Positions 26,165 to 35,674 of a DNA stretch of 64,000 nt are shown piece by piece. The notes under the pieces are model-generated. The model was not told the origin of the DNA, made no database searches, and saw only the letters and a list, made by a program, of their open reading frames with translations. The DNA is from Parablautia intestinalis (GTDB lineage: Bacteria > Bacillota > Clostridia > Lachnospirales > Lachnospiraceae). How positions within the stretch are numbered: position 1 is the first letter of the stretch; the number at the start of each line of letters is the position of its first letter. A program made the translations under genes and the position numbers. The stretch spans positions 1 through 64,000 of the forward strand of contig RAYQ01000021.1 of NCBI GenBank assembly GCA_003612395.1, in the 5' to 3' direction.

Positions 26165-26560
26165 TCAGTCCTGTTTTTTGCTTCGGTAATATCCAAAACA
26201 TATCATAGTCCAAAGTCCGGGTATAACTGCGTATCCGGCATTTACTTCTCCACGATTATCAATTACATAGAATACACCTATAATTGTCAAAGTAAAAAAA
26301 ACAACTCCAAGAATCAGCGCTACTTTTTTGAATAGCTTCATGTTCTCTGTCAGAATAACTTTTAATATTATGCAGATTGCTAATAGTATAAGCGCAGACA
26401 GTCCCTGCACTATAATGCCAATATACCATGGAGCAGACTGAATCATATATAATTCCGGATATTTTTGAAAATGCCAGTATCTGTACAATGCCAAACCAAT
26501 GAATACACCAACGACAGAACCCATAATAATATTTAATATTTGCTGTAACTTCTTTTTCAT
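26165..26560 (-). CDS. four-segment membrane protein, unknown
   Basis: 131 residues with four hydrophobic segments (for example IIMGSVVGVFIGLALYRYW and VALILGVVFFTLTIIGVFYV) and a basic start and end. The ribosome site GGAG lies 7 nt before the ATG. The family is not recognised. It stands between the sigma operon (256 bp away) and a 234-bp gap in which I see nothing else. Confidence 0.65.
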   Translation of the reverse strand: MKKKLQQILNIIMGSVVGVFIGLALYRYWHFQKYPELYMIQSAPWYIGIIVQGLSALILLAICIILKVILTENMKLFKKVALILGVVFFTLTIIGVFYVIDNRGEVNAGYAVIPGLWTMICFGYYRSKKQD

Positions 26561-26794
26561 TGCCAGTCTCCGACTAAAAAATATTTTTTATATCATATAT
26601 TATTTGTCTGCATATTTCAAGGCATGAGAAATGGCCAAAAAAGTGTTTTGGAATAGATGCATGTAAGCAAACGCTCAGAACGTGCTATATAAGACAGATA
26701 GTCGGGTAAGGAAGATTCTGTCCCTGCTCACCGCGCGGCCCGTGCGTCACTGGTATACTTCTCAGGCTGTGTTTTTTGCAGCCATAAAAAATCA

Positions 26795-27472
26795 TCATGC
26801 CTGGTTGATACAGTTTATCGCATTTAAGCTGCGCGGGTAGCCAATGTACGGCACGCACTGTAACACTACCCGTATCAGAAAATCTCTGTCATTTCCAAGA
26901 TTCATGTTCCCCTTTGCATGGGCGGTAAGCTGTGGTTCACAGCCGCCTTGTGCCGCCAGAAAACAAAACGTGATCAGTTCCCTCTGTTGCAGGTCCAGTC
27001 CGCCCCTCGTGTAGTAATCACCAAAACAGTTTGCCGCCAGCCACCGGTTGATATGTCCTGCCTTCCATGCTTCCTTCATATGTTCCCCAAAGATCTCCGC
27101 CTGTGTCTGTACACCTTTTTCCAGCCTGTTTTCAACTGTTGTTGTGGTCTGACCGGGCAGCGGCAGTTTGATGCCACGCGCAGTTAAAATATCATTTGCA
27201 GCCTCCAAAAACGGCATTACCCTGCCGATTCCAAGATAATCCACTGCCTGATAAACCATCTCCTTCACCATGACAGGAGTCAGCCCGGCGTCCAGCGCTT
27301 TCGGCAGCACTTCCCTGTAAACCTTTGTCCCCTGGCAGCCCAAAAGCGTGGCAAGAATTGCCAGATAACGTGTTTCCTCCGGTAACTGCTGACCGGGTAC
27401 CTTCAACACTTCTTCCAAAACAAAATGCTCCATAATCTTTACAAATTCCGGATCTGTTTCATAATAGTTCAT
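26795..27472 (-). CDS. carboxymuconolactone decarboxylase-like protein
   Basis: 225 residues with two AhpD/CMD-type helical repeats: one around YLAILATLLGCQGTKVYREV, one around ELITFCFLAAQGGCEPQLTA. The second repeat has one Cys (GGCEPQ), not the CxxC of peroxidase members, so redox activity is doubtful. Proteins of this kind often act in detoxification or in uncharacterised metabolism. It follows a MATE pump gene by 51 bp and is probably cotranscribed with it. Confidence 0.85.
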   Translation of the reverse strand: MNYYETDPEFVKIMEHFVLEEVLKVPGQQLPEETRYLAILATLLGCQGTKVYREVLPKALDAGLTPVMVKEMVYQAVDYLGIGRVMPFLEAANDILTARGIKLPLPGQTTTTVENRLEKGVQTQAEIFGEHMKEAWKAGHINRWLAANCFGDYYTRGGLDLQQRELITFCFLAAQGGCEPQLTAHAKGNMNLGNDRDFLIRVVLQCVPYIGYPRSLNAINCINQA

Positions 27473-27523
27473 TCCCTTAATATCCTCCTTATTTTCTGAA
27501 AAATATTGTTCTTTCTCCTATGC

Positions 27524-28849
27524 TCAGATCAACTGATAGCTCTTCCATTTTCCTTTCTTAAATCGTATATAAAATACCACCGCCCGGACGCACCAGTCAA
27601 AGCTCATGGAAAGCGCAATACCGATTACCCCCATGTCAAACACAATGGCAAACAAAACGGAAGCCAGAAGCCGTACTCCGATCGTTGTGACCACCGACCA
27701 GATAGCAGTAAACTTTATATCGCCTGCCGCTCGCAGTCCCTTCCCCAGCGGATCGGCAAAGGGAAACGCTATGCAGTTAAAAACATTGTGAATCAGAACC
27801 AGCCATATTGTCAGGCTTCTCGTTTCCGGCGCCACATCAAAAAATGGCATTATTACAGGTGTCAGCGCAAAGACAACCGTATTCCATATCACAGAGAACA
27901 GGAGCGTTACTTTTAAGAGTTTATGAAAATAATACTCCGCCTCTCCGGTATCCCCTGCGCCCATGCACTGTCCGATCACGGTGATAAACACTGGTCCCAT
28001 TGTCACACAGACCAGCGCTGCAAGGGACCAGATACTCTGCGCGATTCCATTAGCTGCAATCTGATAGGTTCCAAATAAAGCAACAATACTGCTGAGGGCC
28101 ACTTTGACAAACTGGAAAATCCCCTGCTCCACGCCGTTTGGCACCGCAATTCCAAGTATCCGTCTCAAAAGTCCGGCATTCCATCTGCATATCCACTGTT
28201 CCTCGTAATACACGCCATTTCTTTTCCTGAAACAAAGAACTGTCACAGCGGCGGCTGAAAATGTTCTTGCAATCAGGGATGGATATGCAACGCCGGCCAC
28301 TCCTGCATGAAGGACAAACACCCCGATCAGATTACCAACTATATTGATGACATTGGAAACCACCGCAATATACATGGTCACACTGGTCTTCCCAATACTG
28401 CGGTAAAGCGCCGCCCCTGCATTATAGACCGCAAGCGCCGGATAGGAATACGCCGAAATCCGAAGGTATGTCACACACGCCTCCATCACATCCTCTTCCA
28501 CCCGCCCGAATATCAGCCCTAAAACCGGCCTTCCGAACAGCAAAAGCAGGATAACGATACTTACGGAAAACACTGTGGAAATCATCAGCAGCTGGCTTGC
28601 CGCCTCTCCTGCTTCCTCCATTTTTTTACTGCCAATGTATTGGCTCACAATCACCGCACCGCCAGAGGCAAGCGCCGTAAACAGGAAAATGAATATCGTG
28701 TTGAAGGAATTGACAAGCGATACACCGGATACGGCAGCTTCGCTGACAAAGCTGATCACAAAGGTATCCGCCAGTCCCACAAGAATCGTAAGCAGTTGTT
28801 CCAAAAAAAGTGGGATAATCAGGTTTTTCAAATCTTTATTGCTAAACAT
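27524..28849 (-). CDS. MATE-family efflux transporter
   Basis: 441 residues. Marks include NLIIPLFLEQLLTILVGLAD and GGAVIVSQYIGSKK in the first half and GQCMGAGDTGEAEYYFHKLL in the second, all typical of the NorM/DinF branch. The ribosome site GGAAGGAG lies before the ATG. It probably forms an operon with the CMD-like gene downstream. Confidence 0.88.
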   Translation of the reverse strand: MFSNKDLKNLIIPLFLEQLLTILVGLADTFVISFVSEAAVSGVSLVNSFNTIFIFLFTALASGGAVIVSQYIGSKKMEEAGEAASQLLMISTVFSVSIVILLLLFGRPVLGLIFGRVEEDVMEACVTYLRISAYSYPALAVYNAGAALYRSIGKTSVTMYIAVVSNVINIVGNLIGVFVLHAGVAGVAYPSLIARTFSAAAVTVLCFRKRNGVYYEEQWICRWNAGLLRRILGIAVPNGVEQGIFQFVKVALSSIVALFGTYQIAANGIAQSIWSLAALVCVTMGPVFITVIGQCMGAGDTGEAEYYFHKLLKVTLLFSVIWNTVVFALTPVIMPFFDVAPETRSLTIWLVLIHNVFNCIAFPFADPLGKGLRAAGDIKFTAIWSVVTTIGVRLLASVLFAIVFDMGVIGIALSMSFDWCVRAVVFYIRFKKGKWKSYQLI

Positions 28850-28901
28850 TTTATTACTCCTTCCAAATCTACGCGGAGAATGCCCCGTTTCGGGTCAGGA
28901 A

Positions 28902-29150
28902 CTATTCCAAAGAAAATGTGACCGTCACATCTCCATCGCCAAATGCCTTCAAAAGTTCCTCGCCCGTCACATCCTCAATCTTCCCGATTCTAGTCAAATT
29001 CCATGAATTGGTATCATAGTAAATCACAAGGGAATTTCCCTGATACAGTATAATGTCACCAGCTTCGGCAGAAATCTGCTCGTCATTCCCCGGAAGGCTT
29101 GTTCCGATGTGGCCAACCTTTTCCATCCCCGCATAATCGCATATCCTCAC
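28902..29150 (-). pseudogene. cyclophilin-like domain protein, N-terminally truncated
   Basis: The frame reads DYAGMEKVGHIGTSLPGNDE, then SAEAGDIILYQGNSLVIYYD and GDVTVTFSLE. This is the C-terminal two thirds of the small cyclophilin-like fold family that normally has an N-terminal lipoprotein or secretion signal. The only starts are a GTG at 29150 without a clear ribosome site. Upstream, another frame reads PDVPDGLHIGSQAAFVPAK before a stop, likely more of the same region, shifted. Confidence 0.65.
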
Positions 29151-29384
29151 CGTATAACAGATTTCGCCGGAACAAATGCCGCCTGGCTGCCAATATGCAG
29201 ACCATCAGGCACATCCGGCTCCCTGATGCTGCTACCGTGCCTGACTTGCTTCATTTATTGATCATAAAAATACAGATGCTCCTGCTTCGGAACATCTATA
29301 TTGTAAATCCGCCATCTTATAATGTCCAATACCTATGATGAATTGTTAAAAATGCTTAAAAAGCATTTAAAAAAAAATAAACTT

Positions 29385-29570
29385 CTACCGTATGAAATGC
29401 AGTATTGCTATGTCTTTTTCAATACGGTTTCCATGCAGCGGTATATCCGCAAGGAATTTTTCCGGCAGTCCATATTCCTGTACCGTCAAAGTTACACTAT
29501 CCGCCTCACGCAAAAAGTACCAGTCATTCCTGACTGATACCCCTTCTGTCACACTAAACACCTGTAACAA
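29385..29570 (-). other. possible gene relic, unrecognised
   Basis: A 61-codon frame (VSVRNDWYFLREADSVTLTV, then GLPEKFLADIPLHGNRIEKD) has protein-like composition but no ribosome site and no family I recognise. It lies between two broken genes, so a relic is the likeliest reading. Confidence 0.25.
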
Positions 29571-29599
29571 AACTATTCAATTGTCCCAAGCCCCATACG

Positions 29600-29824
29600 T
29601 TAAAGGCCTTCCAGATTCTCCCTCATGTTCTGTAACACCTCCAGCGAATGCCCGGTCCAGCCGACTGCCTCACCAACAATCCGCAAAGGCTCCTGTGTAC
29701 GGTAAGACTTTGTAGGATTACATGGAAATTTCTTATCCGTCACGTTCGGGTCTTCTTCAAACTCCCCCTCCGGCTCCACAACATAAATCCTTTGCCTGCC
29801 GTCCCCGGCTGCTAATTCCGCTCT
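29600..29824 (-). pseudogene. arr: 3' remnant of rifampin ADP-ribosyltransferase gene
   Basis: The last 74 codons read ELAAGDGRQRIYVVEPEG, then EEDPNVTDKKFPCNPTKSYR and EPLRIVGEAVGWTGHSLEVL to a TAA. This matches the C-terminal half of Arr enzymes, which inactivate rifamycins by ADP-ribosylation (family about 140 residues). The N-terminal half, with the NAD-binding residues, is absent: upstream of about 29825 the sequence turns into an unrelated frame. Non-functional. Confidence 0.7.
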
Positions 29825-30015
29825 TTCCCCCGCTTGTCAGGCGGTTTGCGCATCTCCAGACGTTCTTCTTTCTGCCATTCCTTGACCATATCACCCGGCG
29901 GCATTCCTGTCCGCATTTTCCACAGAGCCGGATGCCTGTCAAGGCATATCTCGATGAATATTTGCTCTTCTGGTTCATCTTCCTTGTGACAGCGGATTTG
30001 CACATGGATGAACAC
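29812..30015 (-). other. ORF of unknown status
   Basis: A 67-codon frame from a GTG (FIHVQIRCHKEDEPEEQIFI onward) ends just inside the arr relic. It remains open upstream to about 30108 without a better start. It may be a relic; no family is recognised and no ribosome site supports it. Confidence 0.2.
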
Positions 30016-30111
30016 CGCATGATCTCTCCCTATACTCGGAAAAACAGTTCTTTCGGTATGATTGATTATTCTAAAGCTTGGGAACCACCAATATCTTATG
30101 GTTTTGACCGC

Positions 30112-31611
30112 CTATTTCTTCTCTTTTTCTGAGCCAACTTGTTGACGTTTATACTGCATCTTTATTATTACCTCAACGTTCGCCGTCCAGGGAAACTGAT
30201 CCACAGCCACCGCTCTCTCCACCACATACCCGTTTTCCAGAAATACCTCCAGATCTCTCACCAGACTGGTTGGTTTACAGGAGATATACACTAACTTCTC
30301 AACCCCATATCCAATAATTTTCTTAAGGGCCTTGGGATGCACCCCATCCCGGGGTGGATCCAAAATAATCACATCCGGCTTTTCCTCAATCTCATCCAAA
30401 ACCTTAAGTACATCCCCGACAATGAATTCGCAGTTATGTAAACCATTCATCTCAGCATTTTTTCTTGCTGACTTCACCGCTTCTTCCACAATTTCAACGC
30501 CAATCACTTTTTGGGCCACAGGAGCCATAAGCTGCGCAATCGTTCCTGTTCCGCTGTAAAGGTCATATACAATTTTTTCAGGCACACCTTTTTCCCCAAT
30601 ACTTAAATCCCCAATATATTCCCGGGCAGTCTCATAAAGCACCTCCGCTCCCAGGGAATTGGTCTGAAAAAAAGAAAAAACGGATATCTTAAATTTCAGT
30701 CCCAGCAGTTCTTCATAAAAAAAATCCTGGCCATACAGAATTTCCGTTCTGTCGCTTTGCACCACATCTGCTAATGAATCGTTGATTATATGAAGAATGC
30801 CCGCTATCTTCCCATGTTCAAACTGCAATTTAAGCAGCTCATCCTTCCAGGCATTCAATTTTTCATCTTCTTCCCTTTGGATATCTCTGTCCGCATTCAG
30901 GTTAGCCCACGCTTTGCCGTCCTCCCCTTTAGCATCCTTCCTTCCAAACTCCGGTTGTGAAGTAGTCACCAGTGCAAGTAAAATCTCTCCTGTTCTGGCT
31001 GCTTTTCTAACAAGCAAATGGCGCAAATAGCCTGTATGGCGAAGTTTGTGATAAAAACTGCAGCCTTCAAAAAAGTCTCTTGTCAGAGTAAGGATTTTTC
31101 GATAGGCTTCATCTACAATCTGGCACTCCTTCACCGTAACAATATCATAAAAACTACCCCGTTTATGCATGCCAAGGGCAAGGGGTCCGTCTTTAAATTC
31201 ATCTCCAAAAGAAAATTCCATCTTATTCCGGTATCCCGTCTGAACAGGGCTGCCCTTAATTCCTTCAAATCTCCACTCTTGTTCCTGTCTGGTCAGCACC
31301 CCGTTTAAAAGCTGGCAGACCTGGGCCTCTTTTAGCTTTAGTTGTTCCGCATAGTTCATGGAAATATAAGTGCACCCGCCACAGGCCCCAAAATGAGGGC
31401 AGGGACTTTCCCTTTCTAAAGGGGACTTTTCGTCTATGGTAAGCAGCCTTCCTTCCCCCCGTCCATTTCTCGCCTTCTGTACCACCAAAGTTATCTTCTG
31501 GCCCGGCAGTACACCCTTTACAATACACTTTCCCTCCTCCGTCAGCACCACGCCTTTATTGGGAAAGTCTACCTTTTCTACAATTCCTTTTAACACTTGT
31601 CCTTTTTTCAT
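30112..31611 (-). CDS. rlmD: 23S rRNA (uracil-5)-methyltransferase
   Basis: 499 residues. A TRAM domain (about 5-60, KGIVEKVDFPNKGVVLTEEG) is followed by the 4Fe-4S cysteine cluster (CPHFGACGGCTY), the SAM-binding motif DLYSGTGTIAQLM, the DPPRDGVHPKAL motif and the catalytic cysteine in YISCKPTSLVRDL. It methylates C5 of a uridine in 23S rRNA (RlmCD/RumA family; the exact site cannot be told from sequence). The ATG at 31611 with GAGGGTG before it is preferred over the codon at 31662. Confidence 0.92.
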   Translation of the reverse strand: MKKGQVLKGIVEKVDFPNKGVVLTEEGKCIVKGVLPGQKITLVVQKARNGRGEGRLLTIDEKSPLERESPCPHFGACGGCTYISMNYAEQLKLKEAQVCQLLNGVLTRQEQEWRFEGIKGSPVQTGYRNKMEFSFGDEFKDGPLALGMHKRGSFYDIVTVKECQIVDEAYRKILTLTRDFFEGCSFYHKLRHTGYLRHLLVRKAARTGEILLALVTTSQPEFGRKDAKGEDGKAWANLNADRDIQREEDEKLNAWKDELLKLQFEHGKIAGILHIINDSLADVVQSDRTEILYGQDFFYEELLGLKFKISVFSFFQTNSLGAEVLYETAREYIGDLSIGEKGVPEKIVYDLYSGTGTIAQLMAPVAQKVIGVEIVEEAVKSARKNAEMNGLHNCEFIVGDVLKVLDEIEEKPDVIILDPPRDGVHPKALKKIIGYGVEKLVYISCKPTSLVRDLEVFLENGYVVERAVAVDQFPWTANVEVIIKMQYKRQQVGSEKEKK

Positions 31612-31751
31612 AAACACACCCTCTATAATCAGGCAGAGAAAATTTCTCCCTGTCCGCCGCACGACCCCTGCACCGCTTTCATGGCATATTTTCTCTGCAC
31701 AGGCCCGTATAAACTACCAACGCCAAGATTCGTCAGCCATCCGCATTCACC

Positions 31752-31783
31752 AAAAAAGGGGATGTACACTTTCTGCACATCCC
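31752..31783 (-). terminator. rho-independent terminator
   Basis: On the minus strand GGGATGT and ACATCCC form a stem followed by CTTTTTT. It closes the gene at 31815. Confidence 0.75.
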
Positions 31784-31814
31784 GCAAATTTTCAGTTCAT
31801 TACAACACAGCTTC

Positions 31815-32141
31815 TTATTCTGCGAATTCCTCTTCCGTAGCCACATTAGGCTTCTCCCCGGATTTATCCTTTTCTTCCTCTTCCTCATCTTCAAAGAAAT
31901 CGTCCTCGAAGTCGTCATCGAAATCATCTTCAAAATCTTCCAGATAATCAGGTGTCATGTAACGGTATACCGCATAAGCAATAGCTGCCACTGCCGCAAC
32001 CGCACCAATAACGGCAAGTATCCACAAAAGCGTATTGTTTCTCTTTTCTTCTTCCCTGTGATTCCAGTAATCCTTCAATTCTTTGATATCATGAGTTTTC
32101 ACAAAATCCATTAACTCTTCAATCTTATTCCACGTATTCAT
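31815..32141 (-). CDS. single-pass membrane protein with acidic tail
   Basis: 108 residues: an amphipathic N-terminal part (MNTWNKIEELMDFVKTHDIK), a membrane segment (LLWILAVIGAVAAVAAIAYA) and a nearly pure Asp/Glu/Phe tail (EDFEDDFDDDFEDDFFED). A strong GGGAGG ribosome site supports it. The function is unknown; the tail could bind cations or a basic partner. Confidence 0.75.
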   Translation of the reverse strand: MNTWNKIEELMDFVKTHDIKELKDYWNHREEEKRNNTLLWILAVIGAVAAVAAIAYAVYRYMTPDYLEDFEDDFDDDFEDDFFEDEEEEEKDKSGEKPNVATEEEFAE

Positions 32142-32394
32142 GGTATACGCCTCCCTTTCCTATATCTTTTATTCAGTTTATTTCTTAAGGAATGTTCATA
32201 AAAGTACTTTTTGACTTATTATTTCCTTCCTGTTTAATAATATAACATTTACCGTAAAAATTTACTACCAAAAATTGAAAAAGTTTACAATTTTTTCAAA
32301 ATTTTTAAAGTTTACTTTTAAAAATATCAATTTCAGAGGCTATGTAGCATGTCGGATTATAATTAAAGTCAGCCGGGACAGGCCATATGGCATC

Positions 32395-34689
32395 TCACAG
32401 CCGAATCAGTCTGGCAAAAGCGGCATACATAATCTTCTTCCCTGCATCATCGAAATCAACCGTAACCTTATAGTCTCTCGGCCCCGGCTCTAAATCTGTA
32501 ACTGTTCCTTCGCCATATTTCACATGCTTTACCCGATCGCCAATATCGTAATCAGGCTTTCCGCCTGTAACAGCGCCTACCCCCTTGCTGATTCCTGCTG
32601 CAGCTAAAGAGCCAAGTCCACCTCCTGCTATGAAGGGTTTATTCTCCACTGCAGTCCTTCCGGGCTTTAAGGCAGCAACGGGCCTGTACAGGCTTTCTCT
32701 GTTCCCGGCCGGCTCATATTCATCCTCACCTTCCGCCATGGTTTTAAATCTGGATACCGGCGCTCTGTTGTCCATAAGTTCCTGGGGAATTTCCCTTACG
32801 AACCGGCTCACCGCATTCATCTGTGTTTCGCCACGTATCATTCTCATTCGGGCACAGCTTAAGGTCAAATCCTCTTTTGCTCTTGTAATTCCCACATAGG
32901 CAAGGCGCCTTTCCTCCTCCATATCACCAGGGTCATCCGATGCAATCGTCATATAGCCCGGAAAAATTCCGTCCTCCATACCTGCCAGATAGATATGCGG
33001 AAACTCCAGCCCCTTAGCACTGTGAAGCGTCATCAGAAGTACCTTATTGTTTCCTGATTCCACGTTATCAATATCTGCCACCAGTGCCACTTCCTCAAGG
33101 AATTCCCCCAGTGTCGGCTCATCATGTTCCGTTTCAAAAGCCACCACTTTGCTGATCAGCTCATCAATGTTTTCAATTCTGTTTTCCGCATCCTCATCAT
33201 CGGATGCCTCCAGCTCCGACACATAACCTGTTGTTTCAATAACATCCTTTATCAAACCTTCCAGCCCGTAATATTCCACCTTGCTTCTGAAGCCTTGTAT
33301 CATTGTTACAAAGGACTCCAGCTTAGAAGCGCTTTTTCCTATGCCCGGAACATCCTCCATCTGACACAGGGCATCATAAAAGCTCATTTCACGTATATCC
33401 GCATAGTCCTGCACTTTCGCAATAGTAGCCGCACCTATCCCCCGCCTGGGAACATTAATAATTCGCTTCACGGCCAAATCATCACGTCCGTTATCTATTG
33501 TTTTCAGGTACGCCAGCAGGTCCTTTATCTCCCGTCTGGCATAAAAATTCGTGCCTCCCACCACATTATAGGGGATCCCCTCCACCACAAACCGTTCCTC
33601 CAAAAGTCTGGCCTGAGCATTGGTTCTGTAAAGTACCGCACAGTCTCCATAGTCGGCTATGCCGTCTCTTTTCTTGCGCACCACGTCATCTGCAATAAAT
33701 TCCGCCTCCTCATAAGCTTGATCAAACTGTCTGAAATGTATCAGACTGCCATCCTTTTTATCCGTCCAGAGGGTCTTGCTTTTTCGGCCTTTGTTATTAC
33801 GGATAACCGCATTGGCCGCATCCAGCACGTTTTTTGTTGAACGGTAATTCTGCTCTAAGCGGATTACCGCTGCCTCAGGATAAACCTTCTCAAAGTCCAG
33901 AATATTTCTGATATTTGCCCCCCGGAATTTGTAGATAGACTGATCGTCATCCCCCACCACGCACAGGTTATGACTTGCATCAGCAAGAAGCCTTACCAGT
34001 TCAAACTGAGCCGTATTGGTATCCTGATATTCATCCACCATTATGTACTTAAATCTTTTCTGGTAACCGTCCAGAACTTCCCTGTCCGCCTTAAAAAGCT
34101 CTACTGTCTTTACAATCAGGTCGTCAAAGTCCATGGCATTGCTTTTTCTTAAAGCTTCCTGATATTCATTGTAAGCCTGCGCTATCTTTTGCTTTCTGAA
34201 ATCCCCCATAGCATTAAGTTCATATTCTTTAGGGGAAATCAGCTCGTCCTTAGCCGAAGAAATTGCAGCCAAGATGCTTCTTTCCTTAAGGAGCTTTGTA
34301 TCAATTTTAAGGCGCTTACAAATCTCCTTCATCACCGATTTCTGGTCATCCGTATCATATATGGTAAAATGATTGTCATATCCCAGACGATCTGCATAAC
34401 GGCGCAAAATTCTCACACAGGTAGAATGAAAGGTTGTGACCCAAATGCTTTCCGAACCCTTTCCCACAAGGGTTTCCACCCTTTCCTTCATCTCTCCGGC
34501 CGCCTTGTTGGTAAAGGTAATGGCCATAATATTCCATGGATTTACCCCCAGTTCTTCTATCAAATAGGCAATTCTGTGCGTCAGCACCCGGGTTTTTCCG
34601 GAGCCGGCGCCAGCCAGCAGAAGAACCGGCCCCTTAATTGTAAATACACCTTTTTTTTGCTGCTCATTTAATGTGTCATATATGCTCAT
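32395..34689 (-). CDS. pcrA: ATP-dependent DNA helicase PcrA/UvrD
   Basis: 764 residues with all SF1A motifs: Q motif LNEQQKKGV, Walker A LAGAGSGKTRVL, Walker B MVDEYQDTN, motif III VVGDDDQSIYKFRGA, motif IV QNYRST, motif V TLHSAKGLEFPHIYLAGMED and motif VI YVGITRAKEDL. The C-terminal Tudor-like region (YDIGDRVKHVKYGEGTV) binds RNA polymerase in PcrA. It unwinds DNA 3'-5' in repair and clears conflicts with transcription. A 253-bp gap after it and the AT-rich stretch at 32230-32330 show no gene. Confidence 0.95.
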   Translation of the reverse strand: MSIYDTLNEQQKKGVFTIKGPVLLLAGAGSGKTRVLTHRIAYLIEELGVNPWNIMAITFTNKAAGEMKERVETLVGKGSESIWVTTFHSTCVRILRRYADRLGYDNHFTIYDTDDQKSVMKEICKRLKIDTKLLKERSILAAISSAKDELISPKEYELNAMGDFRKQKIAQAYNEYQEALRKSNAMDFDDLIVKTVELFKADREVLDGYQKRFKYIMVDEYQDTNTAQFELVRLLADASHNLCVVGDDDQSIYKFRGANIRNILDFEKVYPEAAVIRLEQNYRSTKNVLDAANAVIRNNKGRKSKTLWTDKKDGSLIHFRQFDQAYEEAEFIADDVVRKKRDGIADYGDCAVLYRTNAQARLLEERFVVEGIPYNVVGGTNFYARREIKDLLAYLKTIDNGRDDLAVKRIINVPRRGIGAATIAKVQDYADIREMSFYDALCQMEDVPGIGKSASKLESFVTMIQGFRSKVEYYGLEGLIKDVIETTGYVSELEASDDEDAENRIENIDELISKVVAFETEHDEPTLGEFLEEVALVADIDNVESGNNKVLLMTLHSAKGLEFPHIYLAGMEDGIFPGYMTIASDDPGDMEEERRLAYVGITRAKEDLTLSCARMRMIRGETQMNAVSRFVREIPQELMDNRAPVSRFKTMAEGEDEYEPAGNRESLYRPVAALKPGRTAVENKPFIAGGGLGSLAAAGISKGVGAVTGGKPDYDIGDRVKHVKYGEGTVTDLEPGPRDYKVTVDFDDAGKKIMYAAFARLIRL

Positions 34690-34712
34690 TACATAACTCC
34701 CGTTATTGTTCT

Positions 34713-35468
34713 TTATTTTACTTCTATAATATTACTAAAGGTCCATGCGTGAATATTTACCTCTATTACAGGTGTTCCGCAGTATTCGCATACCTTGCTT
34801 CCGGTTCCTGATATAGGAGCTCCGCAGTTCGGGCAGTTAAGTCCAAGGGATAAGCCCCTCTCATCCTCAACCTTTTCTCTGTCCTGTATATAAATAACAT
34901 CCGTATTGTATCTGGACTGGGTTAACATATCACTGCGTCCTCCCATGATTTTTCCATTTTCATCCGTTATTGTATAGTAATACTGGACAGCGCTCTGGAA
35001 CGTGATAATGCATCTGCCGTCTCTCTTTTTATAATCACACAGCTCTGTTCTGTGAAGCTTTATATTTTTATAATGTTCCCGCCTGCCCGCTCCCTGCAGC
35101 ATTTGAATCCGCATTTCCAGCTTATCGTGAAGTTCTCTGTTTCCTTCCTTTAAAATTCCCTGGTTCATCCTGTCCACAGCCATCAGATAAGAAGTCAGGG
35201 CATTTTCCGCCCTGACCTTCATCTCATCATATTGAAATTCAGGGAAATCCGATTTTATTTTCGGCAGATACAGGCCCGTCATCGCCGAAATCGATTTCGG
35301 CGTCATTGCATATTCCTGCTCAATCTGTCTGATTCCCTCCCGGAGGTCAGAAGTGCCAAAGGCTCTTTGAGCCATGCTTTTCACCCGCCAGATGGCAATG
35401 CCCACGCCGCCCATTATAAGAAGCAGTAAAACCAGTATCATGATGAGCCCTGTCATTATTCCGCTCAT
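34713..35468 (-). CDS. Tim44-like membrane protein with zinc ribbon
   Basis: 251 residues from the ATG at 35468 (MSGIMTGLIMILVLLLLIMG, one membrane segment). A Tim44-like domain (about 50-205, LHDKLEMRIQMLQGAG) and a C-terminal zinc ribbon follow (NCPNCGAPI, then VCEYCGTPV). A longer frame to 35663 exists but its first 65 residues are atypical. It follows the SPFH gene by about 200 bp and, like it, has zinc ribbons, so both may work at the same membrane platform. Confidence 0.75.
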   Translation of the reverse strand: MSGIMTGLIMILVLLLLIMGGVGIAIWRVKSMAQRAFGTSDLREGIRQIEQEYAMTPKSISAMTGLYLPKIKSDFPEFQYDEMKVRAENALTSYLMAVDRMNQGILKEGNRELHDKLEMRIQMLQGAGRREHYKNIKLHRTELCDYKKRDGRCIITFQSAVQYYYTITDENGKIMGGRSDMLTQSRYNTDVIYIQDREKVEDERGLSLGLNCPNCGAPISGTGSKVCEYCGTPVIEVNIHAWTFSNIIEVK

Positions 35469-35674
35469 GTTACCGAATCCTTTCCAAAATCCCTGCTGCA
35501 GAGCCCGGTGCAACGCCGCTTCAAGCAACGGGGCATCAGGCTTGCAGCGCCTCAGAGCACAATACATCTTCGAGGTGTGAGGTATGTGGTCTGCGCTCCG
35601 CTTTAGTCCGTGCTGCCCATACGCCACTTTAGCATCATGTTTCCTCTGCACGATCCTGTGCATAAAGTACTCCG

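Noticed and set aside
29322-29537. A 71-codon plus-strand frame (MSNTYDELLKMLKKHLKKNK onward)
   Set aside because: It lacks a ribosome site and is AT-rich; more likely chance in a relic-filled gap.
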